Below, in pieces: positions 31,516-43,162 of a stretch of 64,000 nucleotides of DNA. Origin of the DNA: Mycoplasma sp. E35C. Its GTDB lineage: Bacteria > Bacillota_I > Bacilli_A > Mycoplasmatales > Mycoplasmoidaceae. The notes beneath the pieces were generated by a model. The model had not been told where the DNA came from, ran no database searches, and saw only the letters and a program-made list of their open reading frames with translations. The stretch is taken from the NCBI RefSeq assembly GCF_019873825.1, contig NZ_CP068418.1, positions 124,001 to 188,000 on the forward strand. Reading direction: 5' to 3'. The number at the start of each line of letters is the position of its first letter. The stretch's first letter is position 1. A program made the position numbers and the translations under genes.

Positions 31516-31591
31516 GGTCTTGTAGCTCAGTCGGTAGAGCAATGGTCTGAAGAACCATGTGTCGGCAGTTCGATTCTGCCCGAGACCACCA
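31516..31591 (+). tRNA. tRNA-Phe (GAA)
   Basis: 76-nt cloverleaf, acceptor GGTCTTG/CGAGACC, loop CTGAAGA with anticodon GAA, encoded CCA. It is the last gene of this block before a terminator. Confidence 0.96.
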
Positions 31592-31678
31592 TTATTTCAT
31601 TGTTTTCATTAAATAAACTATTAAACTTAAATAGAAAAGATTAATAGTAAGCCTCTTAAATTAAACACATACTAAATA

Positions 31679-31710
31679 AAATTACGCAAATTTATGCGTA
31701 ATTTTTTATT
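31679..31710 (+). terminator. terminator after tRNA-Phe
   Basis: AAATTACGCA/TGCGTAATTT hairpin (31679-31704) and a T-rich tail. It ends the tRNA transcript. Confidence 0.85.
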
Positions 31711-31738
31711 GATTGTATTATAATTTATAAGGTTGAAT

Positions 31739-31815
31739 GTCGGCATAGCTCAACCGGATAGAGCATCAGTTTGCGGAACTGAAGGTTACAGGTTCAAGTC
31801 CTGTTGTCGACGCCA
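31739..31815 (+). tRNA. tRNA-Arg (GCG)
   Basis: 77-nt cloverleaf, acceptor GTCGGCA/TGTCGAC with one wobble. Loop TTGCGGA puts GCG at 34-36, reading CGY. A TATAAT box (31719-31724) lies just upstream, so it has its own promoter. Bacterial CGN tRNAs usually carry ACG instead. Confidence 0.9.
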
Positions 31816-31843
31816 TTAATATTGTTAACATATCAATTATAAG

Positions 31844-31878
31844 TCCTTATGGCATAGTCAATGTCATAAGGATTTTTT
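31844..31878 (+). terminator. terminator after tRNA-Arg
   Basis: TCCTTATG/CATAAGGA hairpin with a T6 tail. Confidence 0.8.
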
Positions 31879-31920
31879 TATGTTGCTTATTAATGGATTA
31901 AGAATGATTATTGATGTAAT

Positions 31921-31950
31921 AAAAAAACATTATCCCGAAGGATAATGTTT
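31921..31950 (-). terminator. terminator of the Ser/Gly-rich lipoprotein gene
   Basis: AAACATTATCC/GGATAATGTTT hairpin. The A7 run on the plus strand forms the T-tail on the minus strand. Confidence 0.82.
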
Positions 31951-31982
31951 AAGAATAATGAAATTGCTTAATTTAATGCTTA

Positions 31983-33080
31983 TTAAATAAGCTTATAAAT
32001 ACCATCTAAGTATGATGAGAAGCTAGTATCAAGGATGGTAGCTAAATGATTAGCTGGTGTTGGTGAATTAGTGTTATTACCCTTATTGTCGTTGTTAGCA
32101 GGAGCAGCAGGTTCAGAACCCATATAGAAGTGAGGAGTTACTTTTCCATTTTCATTGCTAAATACAATGTTCATGATCTTAGTTGTTCCATCAACTCTAT
32201 TTAATCAACCATTAGTTTGAGTTGGATATGTTTTTAATAAGAACTCAACGATTTCACGATATGCTTTAGCTGATTGATCGTTTCTGTAATACTCACCAGA
32301 GTTAGTATTTGATTTGTTTTGAGTTTCAGTTGGCTTAGTTTGTGTTCCATCAGTTTTTTCTTTGTTATCACCTTCTGATGGGTTGCTTGGGTTGTTTCCT
32401 TCTGATGGTTTTGTTTCTGTTGTTGGTTTTTCAGGCTCAGTTTTATTAGCATCTTTGTTATCACTACTTGCTTGAGCACCATTTTGATTTCCTGTTTGAG
32501 CAGAACCAGACCCAGAACCAGTGCTAGCACCAGATCCAGAACCTTCAGGAGCAGGAGTAGCTGGTTGGCTTTCTACTGTTCCATCATGAGTTCTTTGTTC
32601 GCCAGCATTCTTATCATCAGCTGGTTTTTTAGAGAATGGATTTAATTCATTAGATGGGTGTTTTTGATCATCTAAAATATCTTGGAATAAGAAGAAAGTA
32701 ATACCAGACTTGTAGTTCGGATTATCTTGTGGTCCTTGTCATTTTTGAACTGCTTTTGCGTAAGGTCCAGCTCAAATGTTACCACTACTTAAATCACCAC
32801 CATTAATGAATTGGTTTTGAGCAGGGTCAGTGTTTGTAAGGATTGAAACAACATAATTTCCGTTGTTAATTGAATTAGTTCCGTAAATTAGATTTTGAAT
32901 TTTTTCAGACGAAACTGTTTGAATATCCTTAAAAGTTCTATTGTTTTGTAAATCACTAATAGAAACAGTTTTAAAATAACCTGACTGAGCACCAATTGAA
33001 CAACTTGTTAGTGCAAAACTTAAACCTAAACCGATTGAAGCAAGGCTTGTAAGTTTTTTAACAATTTTGTTTTTATTCAT
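31983..33080 (-). CDS. lipoprotein with Ser/Gly- and Thr/Lys/Glu-rich central region
   Basis: A 365-residue lipoprotein. MNKNKIVKKL starts a signal segment ending in lipobox ALTSC; the ATG at 33080 is chosen over an upstream one for this reason. An N-terminal domain (about residues 27-140) is followed by a low-complexity stretch (GSGSGASTGSGSGSAQT and repeats of Thr/Lys/Pro/Glu, about 170-270), then a C-terminal domain. Disordered repeat spacers of this kind are frequent in surface lipoproteins of this genus. Function unknown. Divergent from miaA. Confidence 0.85.
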
Positions 33081-33140
33081 ATTTTTATTTATATAACAGA
33101 TAATATTATATAAAAAGATATTAAATATAGTTGGTATATA

Positions 33141-34055
33141 ATGCATTCAAAAAAATTAATTTTAGTCATTGGACCAACAGGAACTAAAAAATCGTATTTA
33201 GCTAACAAATTAGCATTAAGATTAAATCTGCCAATTATCTCAGCTGATGCTTTTCAAGTTTATAAAGAATTAAATGCTGGTGTTAATAAACCATCAGCAA
33301 AAACTTTATCTGAAATTGATTATCATTTGGTTTCTGAAATATCAATATTTGATGATTGATCAATAGCTCATTTTAATAAGAAAGCTAAGGATATTTTGTC
33401 ACGCACTCCAAATTGAACAATTGTGTGTGGAGGCAGCCATCTTTATATCAACAGTTTGATTAATGATTATCAACTAGAAAATGAGTCGTTAGATCAAGCA
33501 TTATTTAATGAGTTAGAACAACAAGAGAACCAAGAACTTTTTAATCAATTATTAAGCTATGATTTTGATGAAGCAAATAAGATCGGAATTAACAATAGAA
33601 GAAGATTGTTAAGAGCAGTGTATTTGTTCAAAAAACACGGTAAAAAGTCAAAAAATGATACAAAAAAGTTTGATTATATTGTTGTTAAATGTATGTCAGA
33701 AAAACAGCAACTTTTTGACTACTTAGATAAGCGATTAAATGAGATGATTGATGATCTAAAATGAACTGAAGAAATTGCTTATTTAGATCAACTAATTAAA
33801 GATAAAAATATTGATAAAAAATTAATTGCAATGAAGGCATTAGGTTATCCAGAAGTTTATGATGCATGATTAAATAAAAAACCGATTGATCGTGAAGCAA
33901 TTAATAAGAAACTTAAAAAACTAGTTAAACACCAATTAACCTGAACAAGAAATAAATTTAATGATGGTTTAAAAACATACGAATTTAATTTCTTTAATGA
34001 TGATGCTGATAAATTGTGTGATGAGATAATTGAATACATAAAAGATAATGACTAA
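33141..34055 (+). CDS. miaA: tRNA dimethylallyltransferase
   Basis: A 304-residue MiaA-like protein, which adds the isopentenyl group to A37 of UNN-decoding tRNAs. IISADAFQVYKELNAGVNKP, GGSHLYINSLINDY and NNRRRLLRAVYLF match the family in order. The P-loop reads GPTGTKKS: the Gly before the catalytic Lys is replaced by Lys, a departure from GPTxxGK(S/T). It overlaps the next gene by eight bases. Confidence 0.85.
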
Positions 34056-35094
34056 ACATCTATACATTCACTTACCGCTATGTCAAAAGATTTGCACTTT
34101 TTGTGATTTTAAACGAGAGTTAATTGATCGTTATAATCCACAAAAAGTAGTTGATGATTTATTAAAAGAAATAGAAAAAAAATCATTTAAACAAGAACAA
34201 TTTTTAAGTATCTATTTAGGTGGTGGAACGCCTAATATATTTAGCGATGAATTATTAGATTATTTTTTATTAAATATTTCAAAATATGCGGCAAAAACGT
34301 GTGAATTTACTATAGAATGTAATCCAGATTTAATTACAAAATCACAAGCAAAAGTTCTGAAAAAAAACAAAGTAAATCGAGTGTCTGTTGGAGTGCAAAT
34401 TGTTAATAATAAAATCCTGAAATATTTAAACAGAACTCATGACATAAATCAGTGTTATCAAGCAATCAAAAATTTACATGAACAAGGCATTGATAACATT
34501 AATATCGATCTTATGTATGCATTGCCTCACATGAAAAAAGATGATGTTATTGAGAACATAAAATTCATTAAAAAAACTAAACCAAACCACATATCTTTTT
34601 ATGGCTTAGATTTAAAACCAGGAGCATATTTAACTAAGACCCCTTATGAGATTGATTTAGATCAAGAAGCAATCCAATTAAAGACGATGAAAGCTGAACT
34701 AAATAAGCTAAATTATAAGCGTTATGAAGTGGCTAATTGATCACGCTTAAAAAAGTATCGTTCAGTTCATAATTTGGCTTATTGATTATCCAAAGATTAT
34801 GCTGCAATCGGATGGGGTGCTCATGGGTTTGAAGACCGTAAAAGTTATTATTATGATGGCACAATTGATAACTGAGAAATCAAGAGCACAGCACTAAGCG
34901 AAGAAGACTTTTATCAACGTGTTTTAATGATGGGTTTAAGGCTAAAAGATGGCATTGATATAACCATTGAACCATTCAAGACTGCTTATCTTAAATACAA
35001 GGATAAACTCAACTATGTCAGCATTGTTAAAAACCATTTAAAAGCTAACAATATTGATCTACTAAACGAGTCAATTATCAATATTTTCAACTAA
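34048..35094 (+). CDS. HemW-like radical SAM protein
   Basis: A 348-residue radical SAM protein. The iron-sulfur motif CxxxCxxC is CQKICTFC near residue 12. GGGTPN follows, as in HemN/HemW. It resembles HemW, a heme chaperone once annotated as oxygen-independent coproporphyrinogen oxidase, yet no heme pathway genes occur in this window. Its real role in a heme-poor mycoplasma is open. It overlaps miaA and probably shares its transcript. Confidence 0.85.
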
Positions 35095-35202
35095 TCTATT
35101 AGTAATAAATACTAATAAAAAGATAGCCTGTCAGCTTGCTTTTTCTTTTCTATATAATTCTTATTAATCTTATTCATAAAAAAGGTATAAGTTAATTTCG
35201 CA

Positions 35203-38154
35203 ATGCTATTTTTAAAGAAATTTCATGCCCAAGGGTTTAAATCATATGCTGACAATGTTAATTTCAGCTTTGACGAACACGTAACGGGGATTGTAGGGCC
35301 AAACGGCTCTGGTAAGTCAAATGTAGTAGATGCTTTAAAGTGAGTGCTTGGTGAGCGTTCTATGAAAAACCTGAGAGGAAAAACCAGTGATGATGTTATC
35401 TTCTTTGGTTCGCAAGAAAAACCTGCATCTAAATTTGCAGAAGTAAGTTTGACATTTGACAACTCACAAGGTTATTTACATGACAAACGTAAAGAGATCA
35501 CAGTTACCAGAAGAGTATATCGTGGTAGTGGGGTATCTGAATACTTAATTAATAACGAGCCATCATCACTTAAAGAAATCAATGACATCTTCTTAGATTC
35601 AGGTTTAACAAAAGGTTCGTTATGTATTATTTCGCAAAACACCGTATCAAACTTTATTGAAGCTAAACCAGAAGATCGCAGACAAATCTTTGAAGATGCT
35701 GCTGGGATTGGACGTTATGCTAAAAAGAAGCAAGACGCAATTAAACAGATTGCAAGAACTAACGATAACTTAAAAGAAATTACAACAATCGTTAATGAGC
35801 TTAATCGTGATTTAAAGAAATTAAGTCAACAAGCAGAAAAAGCAAAACTGTATAGTGAAACTAAAGAAAAATTAAAAGATCTTGAAGTAACATTAGCAGT
35901 TAATGAATATTTAATTTCCCAAAAAGAAATTGAAGGCTTATCTGAAAAAATTGCGAAAATTGATGAACGTTTATTAAAGAACGACCCCCAATTACAAATC
36001 AATCAGGAAAAACTTGATACCTTTAAAAAACGTTATGCAACTGCTGATAATAATGTTCAGAAAATTCAAAACGAATTACAAAAAATTTATGATGAAATTT
36101 CATTATTAGAAAAGCGTAATGTTTTTAATGACTTACAACTTAAATCAGATTTAGATTCTAACGATAAAAATAAGAAAATTGATGCGTTAGAACAACTGTT
36201 AAAATCATCTGAAGAACAATTAAAAAAATACTTTAATTTAATTACTAAATGAGAAGAAGAATTAAAGGTTCAACATTCAGAAAAAGAAGCATTAACAGTT
36301 CAGTTAGAAACATTAAAAAAAGAACTTGCCACTCACCAAGTTAGACGCTATGAAGCAAACTCACAAATTCAGTTTTATGTAAACCAAAAACAAAATCAAT
36401 TAGCTCAAGATATTGGTGTGCGCACGGTATTAAATAATAAAGATGCAATTGGTGGTGTTCATGGTATTGTTCAAGATTTTATTAAGGTTGATGAACAATA
36501 TGAAGTTGCGATTTCAACCGCATTAAACCGTGCAGCTAAAAACATTATTGTTGATAGTAACCAAGATGCGATTAATGCTGTTAATTTCTTAAAAGCTAAC
36601 CGCGCTGGTAAAGCGACATTCTTACCACTAGCCAACTTAAAAGATCGCGAAGTTAAACCTGAACATTTAGAAGTTCTAGATCAAGTTGAAGGTTATTTAG
36701 GTATTGCTTGCAATCTAATTGATTATCATGATAAATACGATCCAGCCATCAAAGCATTATTAGGTCAGATCATTATTGCATCAGATTTAGAATCAGCTAC
36801 CAAGATTTCTAAATTTACTTACCAACTATACCGCGTGATCTCACTGGGTGGTGATATTGTTAATGCTGGTGGGGCAATTACTGGTGGTGCTGAAACTAAA
36901 CACGCTCAAACAATCTTTAATGTTGATGAAAAAATTGACAGCTTAAAACAAGAATATTCAGTAGCTGATAAAAACATTAATGAATTGAATAAAAACATCG
37001 AATTTTACCAAGCAGATCTAACTAAAAAAGAAAACGAATACAGTGAGAAAAAAATCACAATTCAACGTTATCAAGATTTAGTAGTTATTGAACAAAAGAA
37101 ATTTGATGATTACAAAATTCAATACGAACAATTAACTGATAAAACTTTTGATGGTAAAGATGTTAAGTGAGATGATAAAAAAATCAAATCTGAATTGTTC
37201 AGTTTAGAAACTAAAAAAACAACATTAGCTCAAGATTTAAAGATTAATCAAGAAGCGAAAGAAATGTATCAAAAACAAGTTAGTCAACTTGAAAAAGAAG
37301 TAAGTAGTTTCTATCGTGAAATTGATGATGATAAAAACGATAAATTAAAACATCGTGAGCTGTTAACTAAGCACGAAAATACGATGTATTTATCAAAATC
37401 TAAGATTAATGAATCATACGGAATGGCGATTGAATTTGCGATTGAAAACTTCAATAAACCATTACCAATTTCATTATCACAAGCACGTAATGAAGTTGTT
37501 AAATTACAAAGCACATTAAACAATCTTGGTGCAATTAACATGGAAGCGATTGAAGAGCTTGATGTTAAAAAAGAACGTTATGAAACTTTATATAACCAAC
37601 AACAAGAATTGATTAATGCTCGTGATAAGATCAATGATGCGATTATTCGTTTAGATGAAAAAGCAATCCAAGAATTTGATCAATTAATTAGTGATTTAAA
37701 TAACGAATTACCTAAAACATTCTATTACTTATTTGGTGGTGGTAATTGTGAAATCAGATACTCAAATCCAGAAGATAAATTAGCAAGTGGTATTGAAGTA
37801 TTTGCTTCACCTCCTGGAAAAAATATTGGTAACTTAAACCTGTTATCAGGTGGTGAAAAAGCATTAGTTGCTTTATCAGTATTATTTAGTATTTTAAAAG
37901 TTTCATCATTCCCATTAGTAGTATTAGATGAAGCAGAAAGTGCATTAGACTTAGCCAACGTTGAACGTTTTGCTAACATCATTAAGAACTCATCAAAACA
38001 AACGCAATTCTTAATCATTACCCACCGTGAAGGAACGATGGTTAAATGTGATAAGTTGATTGGTGCAACGATGCAAACCAAAGGTGTGACTAAGATGTTA
38101 TCAGTGTCATTACACCAAGCTAAGGATATGGCAGAAGAAGTTGAGGCTGAATAA
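35203..38154 (+). CDS. smc: chromosome segregation protein SMC
   Basis: A 983-residue SMC. The N-terminal head has Walker [10 protein letters not shown], long coiled coils flank a hinge near residues 410-560 ([10 protein letters not shown]...[14 protein letters not shown]), and the C-terminal head has the ABC signature LSGGEK and Walker [12 protein letters not shown]. The protein condenses and segregates the chromosome with ScpAB. It overlaps ftsY by one base. It is somewhat shorter than the usual 1,150-1,200 residues, with shortened coils. Confidence 0.96.
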
Positions 38155-39200
38155 TGAGTTTTATTAAGAAGTTATTTAGTAAGTTCAAAAAAAAGCCAGA
38201 TGTTGTTGAAGAAATTAGTAAAAAAAATCAAGAACATTCTTTGTTTGAATCTAACCAAGAAAAGTTTGATGATGGCTTGAAAAAAAGTTCAAATTCTTTT
38301 TCAGATATCATCAATCAATTATCAACCAAATATGTCACATTAAATGACGAATTTTACGATGATTTGTTTGATTCTTTCATTCAATTAGACATCGGATATA
38401 CTGCAACAAAAAAGATTGTTGATGCCATCATGGAAGAAATCAAATACCAGAAGGTAATTGATCCGACATTGATTAAGCAAATCATTGTTGATAAGTTGTT
38501 TATTTATTACATTCAAGACAGTGAAGTAAATATTGATTTAAATTATCAACAAGGCAGACAAAATGTTTTTTTAGTTGTTGGAGTTAATGGCGTTGGTAAA
38601 ACAACCTCGATTGCAAAACTAGCAAATTATTACAAAAAACTTGATAAGAAAGTTTTATTAGTAGCAGCCGATACATTCAGAGCTGGTGCAGTTGAACAAT
38701 TAAATATCTGAGCACAACGCTTAAATGTTGATATTTATAAGGATGAAACCAAAAAAGATCCAGCTGCTGTGATTTATGAAGGTTTAAATTTTGCCAAACA
38801 AAAAGATTATGATCTAGTCATCTGTGACACATCAGGAAGATTACAAAACAAAGTCAATCTGATGAACGAATTAAAAAAGATCAATGGCGTGATTGAAAAA
38901 TTCATTGAACGTAAGGTGGATGAATCATTATTAGTTCTAGATGCAACCACGGGTCAATCAGGTCTGATGCAAGCTAAAGTTTTTCATGAAGTAAGTAGTA
39001 TATCTGGTATCATTTTAACCAAGATGGATTCATCATCAAAAGGCGGAATTATTTTGGGAATAAAAGATCTATTTAATATCCCCGTAAAATTAATCGGATT
39101 AGGCGAAAAACTCGATGATTTAGTAAGTTTTGATCTGCAAAAATACTTAATCTCATTAACAGCAAATCTTAAATTAGATTATGAACAAACCAATAGTTAA
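38154..39200 (+). CDS. ftsY: signal recognition particle receptor FtsY
   Basis: A 348-residue SRP GTPase receptor that delivers ribosome-nascent chains to the translocon. G1 is [15 protein letters not shown] at about residue 142, with [11 protein letters not shown] and DTSGR following. The N-terminal acidic A domain is very short, as in other mycoplasmas. Coupled to smc by TAATG and to the YlxM-like gene by a 20-base overlap. Confidence 0.96.
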
Positions 39201-39501
39201 TTTGCAAGAATGGGATTATTTAAATCGGTTGTTTAGTTACTATGAAAAGTTGTTATCATCTAAAACCAAACAATACTTAGAAGAATACTTAATCAACAAC
39301 CTATCATACAACGAAATTGCCACCAATTATCAAGTATCAAAACATGCTGTTTATGATCAGATTAAAAAGGGAATAATTCAACTCAAAGATTATGAAGCAT
39401 TATTGCAACTATTAGAACAATCCAACCAACGGATGGTTTTATATCAAATGATTGATGATGAACAACTAAAAGCTAAACTCATCAATCTAGAAACTAAATA
39501 A
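39181..39501 (+). CDS. YlxM/p13-like SRP-associated DNA-binding protein
   Basis: A 106-residue protein with a helix-turn-helix region (LSYNEIATNYQVSKHAVYDQI). This resembles YlxM, which in Firmicutes lies in the ffh/ftsY operon and stimulates the SRP GTPase cycle. It overlaps ftsY, fitting that role. Confidence 0.82.
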   Translation: MNKPIVNLQEWDYLNRLFSYYEKLLSSKTKQYLEEYLINNLSYNEIATNYQVSKHAVYDQIKKGIIQLKDYEALLQLLEQSNQRMVLYQMIDDEQLKAKLINLETK

Positions 39502-39544
39502 AAATTAAAATATTAAAATTACTAACAAAAGGTTATTATATATA

Positions 39545-40150
39545 ATGTCATCAAAACTAAAATTAATTAAAGAGATTGATTACAATCAAGAAATCAAAGT
39601 TACCCAATTCTTCATTGATCCTGCAATGATGCAACAACAACGTGAAAGAATCAAAGCAGCGATTCCTAACATGAATGATGAAACGATGTTGCAATATGAA
39701 TTATTACAACTAAGCATTAAAGACAACTTATTTTCATCAATCATGAATCATTTAGCATCTCACTTTGAGTTTGAAATTGATCAAGAAGAAATTAAGAAAA
39801 TCATCGAACAATTAAAAGCAAATGGTTTAACTTCTCAAAAAGAAGAAGTATTAAACAGCATGGCTGATAAGATCATCAAAAAAGGTTTAATGTTTGATTA
39901 TTTATCAGAACAATGAAAAGTTAAAGTATCTGATGAAGAAGTAAAAAACATGTTGGATATTTATTATCAAAAAACCAACCAATCAATTCATGATGTATTA
40001 AACGATAAACAAAAATTTGAATCAGTGCGTGTTTCAATCTTCGAAGAAAAAATGGTGTTAAAAACCATCAGCATGTTTGCAATTAGATTTAATATGCAAA
40101 ACCCTGCTTATGAAGAAGATCAAAAATCATCAGATAAGAGTGTTGATTAA
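39545..40150 (+). CDS. helical protein, possibly related to the trigger factor C-terminal domain
   Basis: A 201-residue protein of unknown assignment. It is rich in Lys, Glu, Ile and Met and should be mostly helical. The arrangement of short helices (QEEIKKIIEQLKANG, then DEEVKNMLDIYYQKTNQS) recalls chaperone arms of trigger factor or SurA, but this is only an impression. No signal peptide or membrane helix. The stop overlaps the next gene by one base, so it is part of the run towards thrS. Confidence 0.6.
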
Positions 40151-40467
40151 TGCTTAATACTGTATTGATAGGTGGTCAGATTGACAGTTCTAAGTGATCA
40201 AAAAATAAAACTGGGTTTTATGTAACGATCACGCAAAAGCGTAAGTTTGGAAATAAGATTTTTACGGATTTTTTTGTAATCTATGCTAACGATGAACTAG
40301 GACAAAAATTATCTGAATACGTGCAAAACCACGAACACTTATTTGTTAAGGGTGTTTTAACTACTTATCAAGATAAAAAAACCAAAATTTGAAAAACACA
40401 AATTTTAGCCGAGAAAATTTTAGTTAATCACGACAAAACATTAACTAATCAACAAGAAGAAAATTAA
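40150..40467 (+). CDS. SSB-like OB-fold protein
   Basis: A 105-residue protein. MLNTVLIGGQI, FFVIYAN and LFVKGVLTTYQDKKTKIW resemble single-stranded DNA-binding protein OB folds. It lacks the acidic C-terminal tip (DDDIPF type) that recruits SSB partners. Two internal UGA codons keep it out of standard-code ORF lists. It begins inside the stop of the previous gene and ends one base before thrS. It may act on DNA or RNA. Confidence 0.7.
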
Positions 40468-40468
40468 T

Positions 40469-42193
40469 ATGCTTAATTACTTTAATACTGCTTTATTAAT
40501 GCTTCAGGTTGTTCTAAAAAAACAAGATGAAGCAATTAAGTTTGGAAACATCCAAGTTAATGATCAAGGATTTTATTTAGATTATTTATCACAAACCATT
40601 AAGATCAATCCTGAAGATTTTAATAAGCTTATCAAATCATTAACTAAACTAACCTCATCAGCTAAACCAATCAAAGAACACAAAGTTGATAAACAACAAG
40701 CAATCAAGTTATTAATCAATCAACCTTACAGCGTTGAATTGATCAATGAGTGTGAAGAAGATCTTGTTTGTTTAGCGCAAATTGATGATGATTATTATTA
40801 TGTAGCAAATTGTGGGGTGTTAGAAAATACCAAACAATTAAAAGCATTTAATTTCCAATCAGTTGGTGGGGCGTATTTTAAGGGTGACAAGAATAATGTT
40901 GTCATGGTGCGTCTAAATGGTTTTGGTTTTGATAATGATAAAACGATGGCTGATTATTTAGCCGTTATTGAAGAACAAAAACAACGTGATCACCGTCGTA
41001 TTAATAAGATCTTAGAACTATTCACATTCAATCCGTTAGCAGGAGCTGGGATGCCGATTTGATTACCAAACGGTCAGATCGTGCGTCAGCTAATTGGTGA
41101 TTATGTTCATAGTGTTCAAACCAAATACGGATTTACTTTTGTAAACACCCCTGTGTTGGGTAGTGTGGATCTTTATAAAAAATCAGGGCACTATGCGCAC
41201 TATGCTAAAGATATGTTTACTGAAATCAAATTGCTAGATGGTGATAGCATGATGCTAAGACCTATGACATGCCCACACCACTGTTTGGTTTATTTAAACA
41301 AAACAAGAAACTATGACGACTTACCAATGCGTTTATCAGAAGATGCATTGTTACACCGTTATGAAGCATCAGGTGGTTTAACTGGGCTTGAACGTGTGCG
41401 AGCCATGATGTTATTAGACAACCACATCTTTTGTCGTTTAGATCAAATTAAGAGTGAAATCTTAAATGCTTATAAAGTGATCAATGAAGTAATTAGCACA
41501 TTTAATCTGAAGTTTCACCGTATTGATCTATCATTACACGATCCAGCTGATAAAGAATCATTTATTGATAACAAAGAAATGTGATCACGTTCTGAAAAAC
41601 AATTAGAAGACGCACTAATTGATTTAGGACTAACATATACCAAACAAGTTGGTGAAGCTGCTTTTTATGGACCTAAGATTGACTTCCAAGTAAAAACAGC
41701 ACTAAATAAGATCATTACCGTATCAACAATCCAATTAGATTTCTCACTACCTTCACCTGAAAAATTTGACATTAAATATAAAAACAAAAACAACGAGTTT
41801 GAACAAGGGGTGATCATCCACTTAGGGATCATTGGAACTTATGAACGTTTTGTGGCAACATTATTAGAACAAACCAAAGGTGCATTAGATCTATGGTTAG
41901 CTCCAAAACAAATCACGATTATTCCAATCAATAACAACGTGCATTTACAAGCATGTAAGCAATTAGCAAACATCTTTGAACAACATAATCTAAGAGTAAG
42001 TGTTGATCAACGTGATGAAAGAATGAATAAAAAAATCCGAGAAGCGCAAATCAACAAGGTCCCTGTTCAAGTTATTGTTGGTGATAATGAAGCTAATGAT
42101 CTGAACCAAATCACTTACCGTTTATACGGACAAAGTGAATCTAACCAACTAGAACTAAGTAAGTTTATTGAGTTGTTTAAAAAACCATATTAG
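40469..42193 (+). CDS. thrS: threonyl-tRNA synthetase with eroded editing domain
   Basis: A 574-residue class II synthetase. The catalytic core is complete: motif 2 area MMLRPMTCPHHCLVY, RLSEDALLHRYEASG, and the anticodon-binding domain from WLAPKQITIIPI. The N-terminal TGS domain is missing. The second editing domain keeps its outline (GGAYFKGD, KAFNFQSV), but the HxxxH and CxxxH residues are replaced (LNYFNTALL where HSCAHLL is expected, and VANCGVLENT where CxGPHVPST is expected). Mischarged Ser-tRNA-Thr would then not be cleared. Confidence 0.93.
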
Positions 42194-42205
42194 TTAATAA
42201 AACAA

Positions 42206-43030
42206 ATGAATAAGAATAAGTTATTAATCATTGATGTTGATGTGCGTTCGATTTATGATGATGGTTATGACATTGACGCACTAACCAAAGTAATTAATGA
42301 TCTCAAAGATCGCTTTGAGATCATCATCAGTTCAAACAGTTGGTATGAAAACATCTTACATTTTAATAACTTAGTAAAACTTGATGTTGATGACATCAAC
42401 ATCTTAATGGCCAACGGGGCTTGTTTAAGAAAAAAACACGATAAGAAGTTTTATTACGAATCAATCTTTAAAAAGAACGATTATGATCTAATTAATCACT
42501 TAGCACTAATCAAACAATCAGGTATTGTTGCCAAGGGGTTAAGCAACCCTGATAGTTATGACAATCTAGCTGCTTCTTATTTCTTAAACTACAACACGAT
42601 TAAGCAGGCCCGACAACGTTGGAAGCACCAAATGAATTGGAACAATGATTATGATAGTTTCAACCAACAGATTAAAAAGATGGTAATCAGTCAAATTTAT
42701 CTTTTTAACATTAGTGAATGAATTAACTGCGATGATTTTTCACAAACGATCAAAAACCACGACCGCTTTGAATTCATTAAACTAAATCATGATGATGGCT
42801 TGTTTATTAATAAGGATATTAATAAATACAATACGATTAAAAAACATTTCAACGATAGTTTTTTAATCTACTTATCACTAAACGATCATATTAATGAACA
42901 ATTATTAGATCATTTTGATTACAATGTGTTTTCTAGTAAGATGGCTGAAAGTTATCATAAAAAAGCCCAGTTTATCTACCAGCCTAACCAACTACATTTA
43001 TTACTAGAAAACCTCAAATCGATTGTTTAG
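42206..43030 (+). CDS. HAD-like hydrolase, probably degenerate
   Basis: A 274-residue protein. The start MNKNKLLIIDVDVRSIYDDG resembles the HAD motif I DxDGT(L), but the usual Gly-Thr/Leu after the second Asp is missing. IISSNSWYENI fits motif II (hhhT/S). It looks like a Cof-type phosphatase whose catalytic loop has diverged. Substrate unknown. Confidence 0.65.
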
Positions 43031-43162
43031 ACAACTTTTTTATTATTAAAAAATAATAAGCAAAATCAGTTGTAGTTAAACAATCTAAAATGAGTTAATA
43101 TTAAAAATATAATCAATAATTAAAATTGTGCTATCTATAAATTAAATGGGCGTTAAGCAACT

